A stretch of 64,000 nucleotides of DNA. Source: Dyadobacter diqingensis. GTDB taxonomy: Bacteria; Bacteroidota; Bacteroidia; Cytophagales; Spirosomataceae. Location: positions 124,001 through 188,000 of the forward strand of contig NZ_JAMXKF010000009.1 of assembly GCF_024220585.1 (NCBI RefSeq). The letters are read 5' to 3'. A program made the position numbers and the translations under genes. This document shows positions 30,644 through 38,294 of this stretch, piece by piece (the stretch's first letter is position 1; every line of letters begins with the position of its first letter). Below the pieces are notes generated by a model. It saw only the letters and a program-made list of their open reading frames with translations, was not told the origin of the DNA and ran no database searches.

Positions 30644-30668
30644 AAAGTATAATTAATAATTATACTTT
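30644..30668. promoter_or_regulatory. Probable repressor operator between divergent repressor and early operon
   Basis: AAAGTATAATT and AATTATACTTT, 11-bp perfect arms separated by AAT. A second shorter palindrome TATAATTATA lies at 30675-30684 with the same TATAATT core. Both stand in the 95-nt space between the repressor ATG at 30700 and the first early gene, the standard place for lambda-like operators. Binding by the XRE protein is inferred. Confidence 0.7.
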
Positions 30669-30699
30669 CAAATTTATAATTATATTTTTTTTATTAAAA

Positions 30700-31041
30700 A
30701 TGGATAGTTCAGGGAAGAAGATTAAAAAACTGCGTGAAGACTTAGGTTTAAGTCAAGAGGAGCTTATGAAAAAGTTAGAAAAAACCTCTAAGCAAACAAT
30801 CTCAAACTGGGAAAATGATAGAAGCGAACCAACTATCCATGATTATCGAAAGCTGGCAGAGATATTTAGTACCACCGTGTCATATTTAATTGGAGAATCA
30901 ACTGCTCCAAGCAATACAAGCTCAGACACTATCACGATATCCAAAGACGAGTTTATCGAACTCCAACGCAAAGCTTTGAAACAAGAAGAAGCAAAAGTTA
31001 AAAAGTTGGAAGAGCAGGTTTCTCAGCTCAAAAATGATTAG
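30700..31041 (+). CDS. XRE-family phage repressor
   Basis: A 113-residue regulator. Residues 5-65 are a Cro/C1-type helix-turn-helix (KIKKLREDLGLSQEELMKKL, KQTISNWENDRSEPTIHDYR) and the C-terminal 40 residues a leucine-zipper-like coiled coil (IELQRKALKQEEAKVKKLEE). It lacks a LexA-like self-cleaving domain, so induction would not be by direct RecA-driven cleavage. It stands divergent from the early operon with palindromic operators between, so it most likely keeps the prophage silent and regulates itself. Confidence 0.88.
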   Translation: MDSSGKKIKKLREDLGLSQEELMKKLEKTSKQTISNWENDRSEPTIHDYRKLAEIFSTTVSYLIGESTAPSNTSSDTITISKDEFIELQRKALKQEEAKVKKLEEQVSQLKND

Positions 31042-31366
31042 TTGGTTCCTGTTTCTACCCAATTCTGTCGGCAGTAGACGTGATATTTTGGGTAAGTAAC
31101 GCAGGGCTTTTACTGATCTTCGTCAGTTTTTTTATAGAAGTAGTTCTAATTTGTTGTTTGTTAGAATTTTAGTTGAGTTTTATTTTTTATCACACTATTG
31201 AAAATATTTTATGGGATTTTTTTCCAATGTATTTAAAATTACTCCGTCTGCTGGGCATCCGTTTCCTGGTTTGTACACACTTGAGTTGAAGATCGATGAT
31301 GCGATAACGAAGGATCTCAGGGTGCCAGATTCTGCTTCAAGACACCGACGAGACTGGAATGAATCA
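31042..31366. other. Gene-free stretch after the repressor
   Basis: About 325 bases between the repressor stop and the lipoprotein start. It contains a short terminator (31112-31133) and a T-rich stretch. The frame of the lipoprotein is open back to 31211 but with no signal of coding before 31367. I see no attachment-site repeat that I can confirm, because the left prophage end is outside the window. Confidence 0.4.
31112..31133 (+). terminator. Short terminator after the repressor gene
   Basis: ACTGA, loop TCTTCG, TCAGT and then a run of seven T. The stem is only 5 bp, but with a UUCG-like loop and long T-run it can stop transcription from the repressor gene. Confidence 0.5.
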
Positions 31367-31822
31367 ATGAAAGGCCTTTGCTATATTTTGGCAATTTTGC
31401 TTTTTCTGGGATGTAAGAATAAAGATCCCAAAGTAGAACCGCTCAAAACATCTGTCCTGACATTAACAGTAATGGGTTACGAAGATTCTTCCAATAAAGA
31501 ACTTAAGCCATATGAAGGTTTGAAGGTATATTTCTTTGATTATTATCAGCTTGAAAAAGATGATGCTACTGTTGGGATTCGCAGCTTCGATATTGCAACT
31601 GGCGCTATGACGTTGGCGTCTGGGAGAACCTATCCTTACAGCCAAGTTGGCGTAATAGATAAATTTGGAAAATGTTCTATGTCTATACCCTATGGTGAGC
31701 ATAGGGTATTTCTGACCAACGGCATTAAAGCTGATTCATCGGGAACTCCATTTTACTCAAATTTCCGTATCTCGGCCACAGGCCCAAATACGGATAAGAG
31801 TGTTGAGTTAAAAATTCACTAA
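31367..31822 (+). CDS. Small lipoprotein at the prophage right edge
   Basis: Read from the ATG at 31367 it is a 151-residue lipoprotein: MKGLCYILAILLFLGCKNKD has a signal with the LFLGC lipobox. The rest is beta-rich (VLTLTVMGYED, GLKVYFFDYY, GKCSMSIPYGEH), like a single beta-sandwich domain. No family recognised. It may be the last cargo gene of the prophage or the first host gene. Confidence 0.6.
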   Translation: MKGLCYILAILLFLGCKNKDPKVEPLKTSVLTLTVMGYEDSSNKELKPYEGLKVYFFDYYQLEKDDATVGIRSFDIATGAMTLASGRTYPYSQVGVIDKFGKCSMSIPYGEHRVFLTNGIKADSSGTPFYSNFRISATGPNTDKSVELKIH

Positions 31823-31834
31823 GTGTAGCTTTGA

Positions 31835-31999
31835 CGCTCTCTAGTACGGTTAAAAAACAGTGATAATGCTTTTGAATCATTATACCAATATGTGATTAAT
31901 GTTCCTCCTTTCTGCAAGGTCAATGAACATGATTATGATAGAATAATGGAGCTTGCTGTCAGGGAGAAAATGTATCTTCATGGCGTAACGAAATTTTGA
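31835..31999 (+). pseudogene. Possible gene remnant (C-terminal part)
   Basis: A 54-codon open stretch without a start codon, bounded by TGA on both sides, with coding-like composition (YQYVINVPPFCKVNEHDYDR, MELAVREKMYLHGVTKF). It reads like the end of a broken gene. Such debris is common at prophage borders. No family recognised. Confidence 0.35.
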
Positions 32000-32022
32000 A
32001 TCAAAAGACCAAAATGTAGAAA

Positions 32023-32274
32023 TCAATGCAATGAAGACACAATTGCAAAAACAATCTGATACAATAGAGTCGTTAAAGAGATCCCAACAGCAATTCCAGA
32101 AACAAATAATGTTTTTTGATTCATTGAGATTGTCTCGGAAGACTGGGAAGTAATTTCGTCTTTCATTTGAAGTTTGACTAAAATATTGCCAAAATAAGCC
32201 AGAATGTTAGTAAAGCTATAAGCATCCAGAGATTGACAATTTTCCTTTTGGAGGAAAAGTATTTGAGTCGCCAA
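32023..32274 (-). CDS. Possible small membrane protein
   Basis: An 83-residue frame whose last 30 residues form a membrane segment (TLFVSGIAVGISLTTLLYQI). The first half is polar with no clear domain. Neighbouring stretches carry gene debris, so this may itself be a truncated gene. Low certainty. Confidence 0.35.
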   Translation of the reverse strand: MATQILFLQKENCQSLDAYSFTNILAYFGNILVKLQMKDEITSQSSETISMNQKTLFVSGIAVGISLTTLLYQIVFAIVSSLH

Positions 32275-32492
32275 TATTCGGCACTAAGGTAATTGTTCAG
32301 GTCGTTTTCTTTACTCATGGTATGGACTAATTATTTTTCAAATGTATGCAAATACAAAAAATGTTTCAGGGCTGTTTCAGGAGTATATTTTTATTTGTCC
32401 ATAATTACTGAAAAATCAGCTTGTTAAATATAAAAGGTCGTATTCCCGTCGCGGTCACAAATATTTAATCTAATAAGTTACTTACAACACAT

Positions 32493-32525
32493 AAGGCCAG
32501 ATAATTACATAAATTATCTGGCCTT
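32493..32525. terminator. Strong hairpin terminator
   Basis: A perfect 14-bp stem (AAGGCCAGATAATT and AATTATCTGGCCTT) with a 5-base loop stands downstream of the methyltransferase gene that ends at 32567 on the minus strand. The T-run is better on the plus side (ATTTCTTTTC), so it may act in both directions. It is a good candidate for the host side of the prophage border. Confidence 0.65.
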
Positions 32526-32566
32526 ATTTCTTTTCAATCTGGAAAGGTATTAACAAGCTTTTTATC

Positions 32567-33202
32567 TCAGATAAGCTTTTTAGTTAATTCGTAAGTCAAA
32601 AGCGATTTGCCGTTAGGAAGAAAATTTTCTTCTAAACCATTGCACTCAAAGCCAAAGGACAATGCCGTTTTTTGCAAATTTTTTTTGTCAACTGTTTTGA
32701 AAATACTCGCTACCGATTTAATGGATTCGACCCCTGTTTGACTAACAGATTGTACGCCATTGTTAGACTGAATCGTGACGATCAGCTTTGCATTCGTGGC
32801 AGTATTGTGCTTAATAAATTCAAAACATTTTTCAATCTCAACATATTCAAAAATTAACGCCGCCCAAACAAAATCGGCCTTAATACAGGATACATCCGAA
32901 GAGCCAATGTCTGTGCTCACAAGGGTTAGCTGCTTGATTTTTTCACCAAATCTTTTCCAGGTTTCTTCTAAATAGGTTTCATTTATATCAATCGCGCAAA
33001 CACTCTTTGCCGTATCGGTATCGATGTGCTCGAAACCGTTGCCACCGCTTATCCCTAAAAACAAAATGTTTTCCGGATTGTATTTCGTCAGGTATTTGCC
33101 GGTCAGATGATTTAGTAATTTGGCTTGCCCGACATCCTGGTGCTCCATATGACGCTCATAATCAGCTAACGGAATGTTATTCCAGGGGTTGATATTATCC
33201 AT
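32567..33202 (-). CDS. Class I SAM-dependent methyltransferase
   Basis: A 211-residue enzyme with a Rossmann-type SAM-binding region: motif I ILFLGISGGNGFEHI (about 45-59), acidic motif II CAIDINETYLEETW and the motif IV region CIKADFVWAALIFEYV. Substrate unknown; small-molecule methylation is likely. The N-terminal NPWNNIPLADYERHM is like Methyltransf_25/31 members. It is divergent from a MarR regulator across a 43-bp palindrome, so it is probably under that regulator's control. Confidence 0.8.
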   Translation of the reverse strand: MDNINPWNNIPLADYERHMEHQDVGQAKLLNHLTGKYLTKYNPENILFLGISGGNGFEHIDTDTAKSVCAIDINETYLEETWKRFGEKIKQLTLVSTDIGSSDVSCIKADFVWAALIFEYVEIEKCFEFIKHNTATNAKLIVTIQSNNGVQSVSQTGVESIKSVASIFKTVDKKNLQKTALSFGFECNGLEENFLPNGKSLLTYELTKKLI

Positions 33203-33309
33203 ATTATGTAAATTAAAAGCTTAAATCGGGTTTATTTCGGTAGATCCGGGCATTTACATTTAATAACACCTGACTGGCTCTATCAGCTAACACTTTAAAC
33301 CAATAATGC

Positions 33310-33352
33310 AATATAAACAAATAGTAGACTAAGTCTACTATTTGTTTATATT
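33310..33352. promoter_or_regulatory. Perfect 43-bp palindrome, probable MarR operator
   Basis: Two perfect 21-bp arms around a single central A (position 331 of this kilobase). The inner part reads AACAAATAGTAGACT and its complement. It lies between the methyltransferase start (33202) and the MarR start (33376), 24 nt before the latter. MarR dimers bind such palindromes, usually to block their own promoter and that of the divergent gene. The arms are much longer than needed for one dimer, so two dimers or cruciform formation are possible. Confidence 0.75.
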
Positions 33353-33375
33353 TGTGCTGATTAATTGTGCAGAAC

Positions 33376-33810
33376 ATGCAAACAGATACGGTAATACAAC
33401 AAATAAGGGCTTTTAACAGGTACTATGTCGATCTGATCGGCCTGCTTAATACCGGTGGCTATCATAGCAGCTACACGTTGGCGGAAACCAGGGTACTTTT
33501 TGAAATCGATCAGGCAACCCAAATTCAGGCGTCGCAGGTCATGCTTAAAATACAGATCGATAAGAGTTATCTCAGCCGGATTTTAAGGAGGTTAGAAAAA
33601 GATGGTTTGATAAACCGGACCCGCTCGCAGCAAGATGCCCGCGCCGTAATGTTGTCCCTAACCCAGCAAGGGAAAATCGAGATTGAAAGGATTAATCATG
33701 CCGCATCAGATCTTGTCAAGGTTCAGATTGAGAAGCTGGATGAGGACAGCTGTCAACAGCTGGTCAAGCATATGAACGCGATTAGGGAATTGTTGAATGG
33801 TGATAAATAA
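33376..33810 (+). CDS. MarR-family transcriptional regulator
   Basis: A 144-residue winged-helix regulator. The DNA-binding part runs from TLAETRVLFEID to the wing: SQVMLKIQIDKSYLSRILRR as recognition helix region, LEKDGLINRTRSQQDARAVM as wing with the typical D-x-R. N- and C-terminal helices would form the dimer. I chose the ATG at 33376; a GTG at 33367 is also in frame. The following GNAT gene overlaps or is next to it, so MarR and acetyltransferase form an operon, with the divergent methyltransferase as probable target. Confidence 0.88.
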   Translation: MQTDTVIQQIRAFNRYYVDLIGLLNTGGYHSSYTLAETRVLFEIDQATQIQASQVMLKIQIDKSYLSRILRRLEKDGLINRTRSQQDARAVMLSLTQQGKIEIERINHAASDLVKVQIEKLDEDSCQQLVKHMNAIRELLNGDK

Positions 33811-33853
33811 CCGATTAGTTTACAAGCCTCAAATAAAAAATCTAAGAAGATTG

Positions 33854-34339
33854 ATGAACAGCGTAGGTGACATTAAAATTGTAAGAGCTACCTCGAAGCA
33901 GCAGTATCATGACGGCAGGTTATTATTTGAGGAGTATGCAAAAGCCATTAATTTCGATGCTGGCTTTATAAATTTCGCTTCGGAATTAACATCCTTGGAA
34001 AGTCGCTATACAGCACCTGACGGGTGTTTGCTTATAGCTTATAAGAATGATAACGCAGTTGGTTGTATTGCTGTTCTAAAAATGCAGCAAGCAGTTGCGG
34101 AATTAAAGCGGTTTTATGTTAAGCCCGAGTTCCGACAATTCAAGATCGGAGCAAAACTTTTGGAATCAGCTATTTTAATGGCTAAGGATCTGGACTTTGC
34201 TCACCTTCGCCTGGAAGTTATTCCAAGCTTGATAAAAGCAAAAAAACTCTATGAGTCGTTTGGGTTTTACTCCATTGAACCTTATCAGAACGTTGCGCTG
34301 GAAGGTACCGCTTACATGGAAAAGGAATTGGTGGACTAG
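33854..34339 (+). CDS. GNAT-family N-acetyltransferase
   Basis: A 161-residue acetyltransferase using acetyl-CoA. The core has ELKRFYVKPEFRQFKIGAKL (motif A, the acetyl-CoA pyrophosphate loop with Q/R-x-x-x-G-A), LRLEVIPSLIKAKKLYESFG (motif B, typical of the family end) and FGFYSIEPY. The start at MNSVGDIKIVRATS fits the family; an in-frame ATG at 33797 would overlap the MarR gene by 14 nt and add 19 residues. Substrate unknown; MarR-linked GNATs often modify amines or drugs. Confidence 0.82.
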   Translation: MNSVGDIKIVRATSKQQYHDGRLLFEEYAKAINFDAGFINFASELTSLESRYTAPDGCLLIAYKNDNAVGCIAVLKMQQAVAELKRFYVKPEFRQFKIGAKLLESAILMAKDLDFAHLRLEVIPSLIKAKKLYESFGFYSIEPYQNVALEGTAYMEKELVD

Positions 34340-34796
34340 TCAGAACACGCGATTGTTTTTTACCAGATGGATCGTAGCATTGATTAAAAGGTATCTCAAA
34401 AGTGTAGGATGTAAACTAAATTACCATGAATTTTAACCATGGAAGTTAAGATAAAGGAGTACTATTAGCAGCAATCTTTAATTTGCTGATCCTGAAATCG
34501 TTCCAGTGATAATTCCTTATATTTGGAAAGTAACTCTTTCCCGATGCGACCTGTCTAATAATATTTTGTTGAGAATGAGGGGAAAAGTGACTTTGAAATC
34601 TATTTTGGAAAGCTTTAAAACCATACTCGACCGGCTTTATTATGGGTTGCCAATCAGAACGACTTAAATCGATTTTGCATTACTCCCCAAAAAACCAAAA
34701 TGAAGTGAATATTTAGGAAGTAGGCATTATTTTGTAAGACACCCTATGCCCAAACATTTGAAATAAGAGTCAAAAACAACCTAAAAAATATACATT
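34340..34796. other. Gene-free stretch with possible remnant
   Basis: About 450 bases. On the minus strand a short open stretch near 34465-34555 reads IGKELLSKYKELSLERFQDQ and then stops, which has coding character, but it has no start and a stop just before it. Otherwise I see nothing. The leader of the VOC gene must be in the last part. Confidence 0.35.
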
Positions 34797-35234
34797 ATGG
34801 CACTTATCAATCCGCACATTAACTTCAACGGCAATGCCGAAGAAGCATTCAATTTTTACAAATCAGTATTTGGCGGTGAGTTTGCAAAGATTGTTCGCCT
34901 GAGGGATTTATCAAGCCCTGAATTTCCTGTAGCAGAAAATGATGCAGATAAGATCATGCACATTGCTTTACCAATTGGCAAAAATGTTTTAATGGCCAAT
35001 GACGTTCCGGAAAGTATGGGGCCGGTAAATGAAAATGAAAACAGATCTAAGATATCTGTTAGTGCAGAAAGTCGTGAAGAAGCTGACAAATTATTTAATG
35101 GACTTTCAGCAGGCGGAAATGTTGAAATGCCTATTGGCGACAGTCCCTGGGGCTCATATTTTGCAATGTTCAGAGACAAATTCGGTATTGAATGGATGAT
35201 AGACTTTGACCCAAAATATAACGGGGAAGTGTAA
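34797..35234 (+). CDS. VOC superfamily protein, PhnB-like
   Basis: A 145-residue protein of the glyoxalase/PhnB type. The start MALINPHINFNGNAEEAFNF is diagnostic, followed by YKSVFGGEF, IMHIALPIGKNVLMANDVPE and the end SPWGSYFAMFRDKFGIEWMI, the PhnB pattern. PhnB-type VOC members in Bacteroidota usually have unknown substrates. The next gene starts 3 nt after its stop on the same strand, so they form an operon. Confidence 0.9.
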   Translation: MALINPHINFNGNAEEAFNFYKSVFGGEFAKIVRLRDLSSPEFPVAENDADKIMHIALPIGKNVLMANDVPESMGPVNENENRSKISVSAESREEADKLFNGLSAGGNVEMPIGDSPWGSYFAMFRDKFGIEWMIDFDPKYNGEV

Positions 35235-35237
35235 CTA

Positions 35238-35768
35238 ATGAGAATAAAATTAATTCTAATCACGGCATTTACAATTGGCTCAATTTGTGGTTTGGTTTAT
35301 TACATTCGAATGGATGGTTTTTCATTCGCGTGGGCTCTGAACTTCCTGTTGATGTTTTGTGTGCTTGCTTTTACTGAAACACTAAAAAGTCAACTTACTT
35401 CTTCGTACTACCATCAAAAGGAATGGGAGCGGAGCGGGAAAATATACGAACGTCTTGGAATAAATTTTTTCAGAAAGGTATTGGTTTGGATTGGCTGGGA
35501 AAAACTGAATAAAAAAGCTAATCCAATAGAAAAGAACACCAACGTTTTGATGAATTTACATTATCAAACAAAAAAATCTGAACTCGGTCATGTCATTATC
35601 TTGCTTATAGTACTGGGGTTTAATGTTTTCGTGGCGTTGAAATTTGGAGCTCTCAAGTCTTTGTGGCTACTGGTATTAAATATCTTACTAAACCTTTATC
35701 CAATTTTCCTTCAACGATACAATCGGCCACGAATAACAAGAGCTATAAATCTAAGTAAACGGAGATAG
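35238..35768 (+). CDS. CrtO-like membrane acyltransferase family protein
   Basis: A 176-residue protein with four membrane segments. The signature is that of the glycosyl-4,4'-diaponeurosporenoate acyltransferase (CrtO) family: EWERSGKIYERLGINFFRKV in the first half, KKSELGHVI with conserved Glu and His, and LLNLYPIFLQRYNRPRI near the end. In staphylococci CrtO acylates the carotenoid staphyloxanthin; no carotenoid genes are near here and in other bacteria the family substrate is unknown. It is in operon with the VOC gene. Confidence 0.65.
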   Translation: MRIKLILITAFTIGSICGLVYYIRMDGFSFAWALNFLLMFCVLAFTETLKSQLTSSYYHQKEWERSGKIYERLGINFFRKVLVWIGWEKLNKKANPIEKNTNVLMNLHYQTKKSELGHVIILLIVLGFNVFVALKFGALKSLWLLVLNILLNLYPIFLQRYNRPRITRAINLSKRR

Positions 35769-35819
35769 AGATCACTACTAACATTGGTTTGGTAATTTTG
35801 TTGTCTCAGCAAACAATGT

Positions 35820-35854
35820 AACGCTTAAAGTGACAGCGTGTCACTTTAAGCGTT
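35820..35854. terminator. Perfect 16-bp hairpin between convergent genes
   Basis: AACGCTTAAAGTGACA, loop GCG and TGTCACTTTAAGCGTT. It lies between the CrtO-like gene (plus, ends 35768) and the RidA-like gene (minus, ends 35972). No long T-run follows, but the stem is perfect; a bidirectional terminator is the simplest reading. Confidence 0.6.
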
Positions 35855-35971
35855 GTCTTAAAAATGACTCGCTATCATCGATACACAAGCACAGCGTCTA
35901 CTAATATTCATTTCCTGTCGAGTTGGAACTTAAAGCTCCTCTGGAATTTACTTTTGATTCTCCGTTACAGA

Positions 35972-36361
35972 TTATTTTACAACCGTAGCTTCCAGTTCAA
36001 CTTTTAAAGTTTCAAAAAGGCTATTCACCTCAAATAGAGTACTCGCTTGCTTGATACCGTGTCGGGCTATCCAATCCTGTAAAATATCAAAGCTCTCGAA
36101 AAGTTCGGCTGACGAGGTTGTGTAGATATTTAACCTTACGATATTTTTGCAGAGATAATCGGCTTCGCTGATAACCTGTTCCAGGTTTTGTATGGCCTGA
36201 ATTAATTGGGTTTTCATGTCGCTGGTGCTTGACTGTCCATCGGCGTTTATTGCGGTCTGTCCCGAAACATACAAGGTGCCTTCTGCCTGTTTTACTTCGA
36301 CAGCCTGCACATAACTGCGCTTATCCTGCCATTGCCAGGGATTAATAACTCGTTTTTCCAT
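35972..36361 (-). CDS. RidA/YjgF family protein
   Basis: A 129-residue member of the RidA (enamine/imine deaminase) family: LYVSGQTAINADG, MKTQLIQAIQNLEQVISEAD and KVELEATVV are the usual blocks. At the place of the catalytic Arg in RidA (P-x-R-S) this protein has QASTLFEV, so the enamine-deaminase residue is missing and it belongs to a different subgroup. It lies 129 nt downstream of the Crp/Fnr gene on the same strand. Confidence 0.82.
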   Translation of the reverse strand: MEKRVINPWQWQDKRSYVQAVEVKQAEGTLYVSGQTAINADGQSSTSDMKTQLIQAIQNLEQVISEADYLCKNIVRLNIYTTSSAELFESFDILQDWIARHGIKQASTLFEVNSLFETLKVELEATVVK

Positions 36362-36490
36362 CTGCTTTGCTTTTTACTTTGCGCCATTTCAGGCTCAACT
36401 GTTAGTAGAAACTGTACGCTGCAAAGCTCCGGGTAACAGGAAGTTTTTTTGTGTGATAAATATCACAAGTACAAACCGCCTGACATCAGA

Positions 36491-37054
36491 TTAGGAAGAA
36501 AGCCTGCTCAGAGTTTCTCGTGAAACTCCCAAATAAGAAGCAAGCAGGGTTTTGGAAACTCTTTGAAACAGCGACGGATATCGTTTGAGAAGCTGGTCAT
36601 AACGTTCCTTCGCATTAGAAGTAAGGAAAGAAAGGATGCGTTGCTGCGATCCGATATGGCCTGAATTCGATTTTTTAAGAAAAAAGTGTTCCATTTTTGG
36701 AAGACCGGCACATAACTTTTGATAATTTTCCAGCGAAAGGCAGAATACATCTGTATCTTCAAGGCATTGCAACGACATTGTCGCTTTGGTTTGGGTATGA
36801 AAAGCCAAAAAATCGGTTTCCCACCAGTCCTCCATGGCAAAGGAAACAATATGCTGACTTCCAGACTCATCATCATAAACCAACTTTAACAGCCCCGAGA
36901 CCACAAAGTAGCAGTGCTTGACGCTTTCACCTTTGCGAATAAGAAATTCGCGTTTTTTTGAATTTTTAATTGTGAAGTGAGCGCGTATAAACGAAAACTC
37001 TTCATCGGTGAGGGATATTATTTTTTCTATATGTTCCCTTAGTTTTTCTTGCAT
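36491..37054 (-). CDS. Crp/Fnr-family transcriptional regulator
   Basis: A 187-residue regulator. The N-terminal 120 residues form a cyclic-nucleotide-binding-type beta-barrel (KKREFLIRKGESVKHCYFVV, SGLLKLVYDDESGSQHIVSF); no clear RxS cAMP-binding motif is seen. The C-terminal part ends in a helix-turn-helix (TLLASYLGVSRETLSRLSS), and the stop comes right at the end of the recognition helix, so the last wing strands are short. It precedes the RidA-like gene and may control it. Confidence 0.85.
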   Translation of the reverse strand: MQEKLREHIEKIISLTDEEFSFIRAHFTIKNSKKREFLIRKGESVKHCYFVVSGLLKLVYDDESGSQHIVSFAMEDWWETDFLAFHTQTKATMSLQCLEDTDVFCLSLENYQKLCAGLPKMEHFFLKKSNSGHIGSQQRILSFLTSNAKERYDQLLKRYPSLFQRVSKTLLASYLGVSRETLSRLSS

Positions 37055-37088
37055 GTATCAGCATGTATGCGTACGAGCTCAAAGTTAC

Positions 37089-37505
37089 TCAACCTATCCG
37101 TCCCGGATCAACACACTCCATCAATTTCACCCCCGAAATATCACCGGAATGAACGTCTACATGTGAAATACCTTTTAAATCTATAACGGATAATTTGTTT
37201 TCACCATAACAGATAAATGACACAGTCAGTTTGGGTTGTCCTTCGTTGAAAGATTTTGCACCTTTTTCCGGATAATCCGCTATGAGTTGGTTAAGCCTTT
37301 CGGGATTGTTGAATTCAAGACATTTTAGCGTAAAGCGATCATACTCGCCATCCCAGTTCAGATACAGGAGAAATGGGTAATTATCTGTTATTTTGAAATA
37401 AAAATTAAATTGCCGATTCTGTGCGTAGATGCTGGAAAGTAACAGCTCACAAGATTCAGAAAAGTAGGATTTTATCTCAATTCTTAAATAATCTATTGGA
37501 TTCAT
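37089..37505 (-). CDS. Protein of unknown function
   Basis: A 138-residue soluble protein beginning MNPIDYLRIEIKSYFSESCE, with strands around NFYFKITDNYPFLLYLNWDG and LTVSFICYGENKLSVIDLKG. No family recognised. It lies 34 nt upstream of the Crp/Fnr gene on the same strand, so co-transcription is possible. Confidence 0.55.
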   Translation of the reverse strand: MNPIDYLRIEIKSYFSESCELLLSSIYAQNRQFNFYFKITDNYPFLLYLNWDGEYDRFTLKCLEFNNPERLNQLIADYPEKGAKSFNEGQPKLTVSFICYGENKLSVIDLKGISHVDVHSGDISGVKLMECVDPGRIG

Positions 37506-37641
37506 TATATTTAATAATAGTTTGTTCTGAGATTTTCCTATTATAACAAATATAATTAATGAACCATTAAATTTTTATCAAATTTGTTTTTAGTCGTGGC
37601 AATTGTCGTGTGCCTTATGTTTTGGTTGTTGCGTTGTCAAT

Positions 37642-37671
37642 AAAAAAGGCCTGCGTTTTTCGCAGACCCTT
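37642..37671 (-). terminator. Terminator after the YegP-like gene
   Basis: AAGGCCTGCG, loop TTTTT, CGCAGACCCTT with one bulge or mismatch, followed on the minus strand by a run of T. It lies 24 nt downstream of the stop at 37695. Confidence 0.75.
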
Positions 37672-37694
37672 ATAAAGTTTTACGGCTAAATCAA

Positions 37695-38027
37695 TTAGTT
37701 TGACTGATCGTCGGTGGTTCCTGTCGGGCCGTTTTTCTTTACGGATTCAATCCCGTTGTCTCTTCCAGCAGTACTTTCGTACATTTCGCTGCTGCCGATG
37801 ATCTGGCCATTTCCGGCCTTTAAATTGAAATAGTATTTGCCATTTTTTGAAGTGTTCTTTTCATAACGCGCGTCATCCGGCGAATTTTTCTTAACAGATT
37901 CAATGCCGTTCTCACAGGAACTTTTCGCCGCATAACCTTCGCTGGCAAGGATCACCTGGCCATTGTCTGCTTTGAGGTTAAACTGATACTCTCCATTTGC
38001 ACGTTTGGTAATTACATATTTGCCCAT
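37695..38027 (-). CDS. YegP family protein (DUF1508, two repeats)
   Basis: A 110-residue protein made of two DUF1508 repeats: MGKYVITKRANGEYQFNLKA with GQVILASEGYAAKSSCENGI, and KNGKYYFNLKAGNGQIIGSS with YESTAGRDNGIESVKKNGP. The repeats are small beta-folds used in stress-related proteins of unknown function. I chose the start MGKYV at 38027; the frame is open 8 codons further. Its own strong terminator follows. Confidence 0.88.
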   Translation of the reverse strand: MGKYVITKRANGEYQFNLKADNGQVILASEGYAAKSSCENGIESVKKNSPDDARYEKNTSKNGKYYFNLKAGNGQIIGSSEMYESTAGRDNGIESVKKNGPTGTTDDQSN

Positions 38028-38239
38028 AAAATGTGAATTGAGATGTGACAATTGATTTATTTATGGTAAATAAACGTATCCCGTTGATAAATGCAAATTA
38101 TTCATTAACAATAAATTGTATAAATAAATTAAGACATTCCAATAGCGTAAAAGGAAGGTAGGAATTTGTATCCACGGGTAATATCAGGAAGTATGTGGTT
38201 CGGATAAGATCAACAAAATGTTTGTACGTTCTTAAACCG

Positions 38240-38272
38240 CAAAGGAGCTGTACCCGGCGTACAGCTCCTTTG
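38240..38272. terminator. Hairpin after the 115-residue gene
   Basis: A perfect 14-bp stem (CAAAGGAGCTGTAC and GTACAGCTCCTTTG) with loop CCGGC stands 22 nt downstream of the stop at 38295. The T-run on the minus strand is weak (GGTTTAAG). Confidence 0.65.
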
Positions 38273-38294
38273 TGATTGAGGATTTCCTGATGGT

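Noticed and set aside
32493..32525. The 14-bp perfect hairpin as an attachment site
   Set aside because: No second copy could be sought because the left prophage end is outside the window; terminator is the simpler reading.
34465..34555. Minus-strand stretch with IGKELLSKYKELSLERFQDQ as a gene
   Set aside because: Only about 29 codons, no start, a stop just upstream; too short to claim more than a possible remnant.
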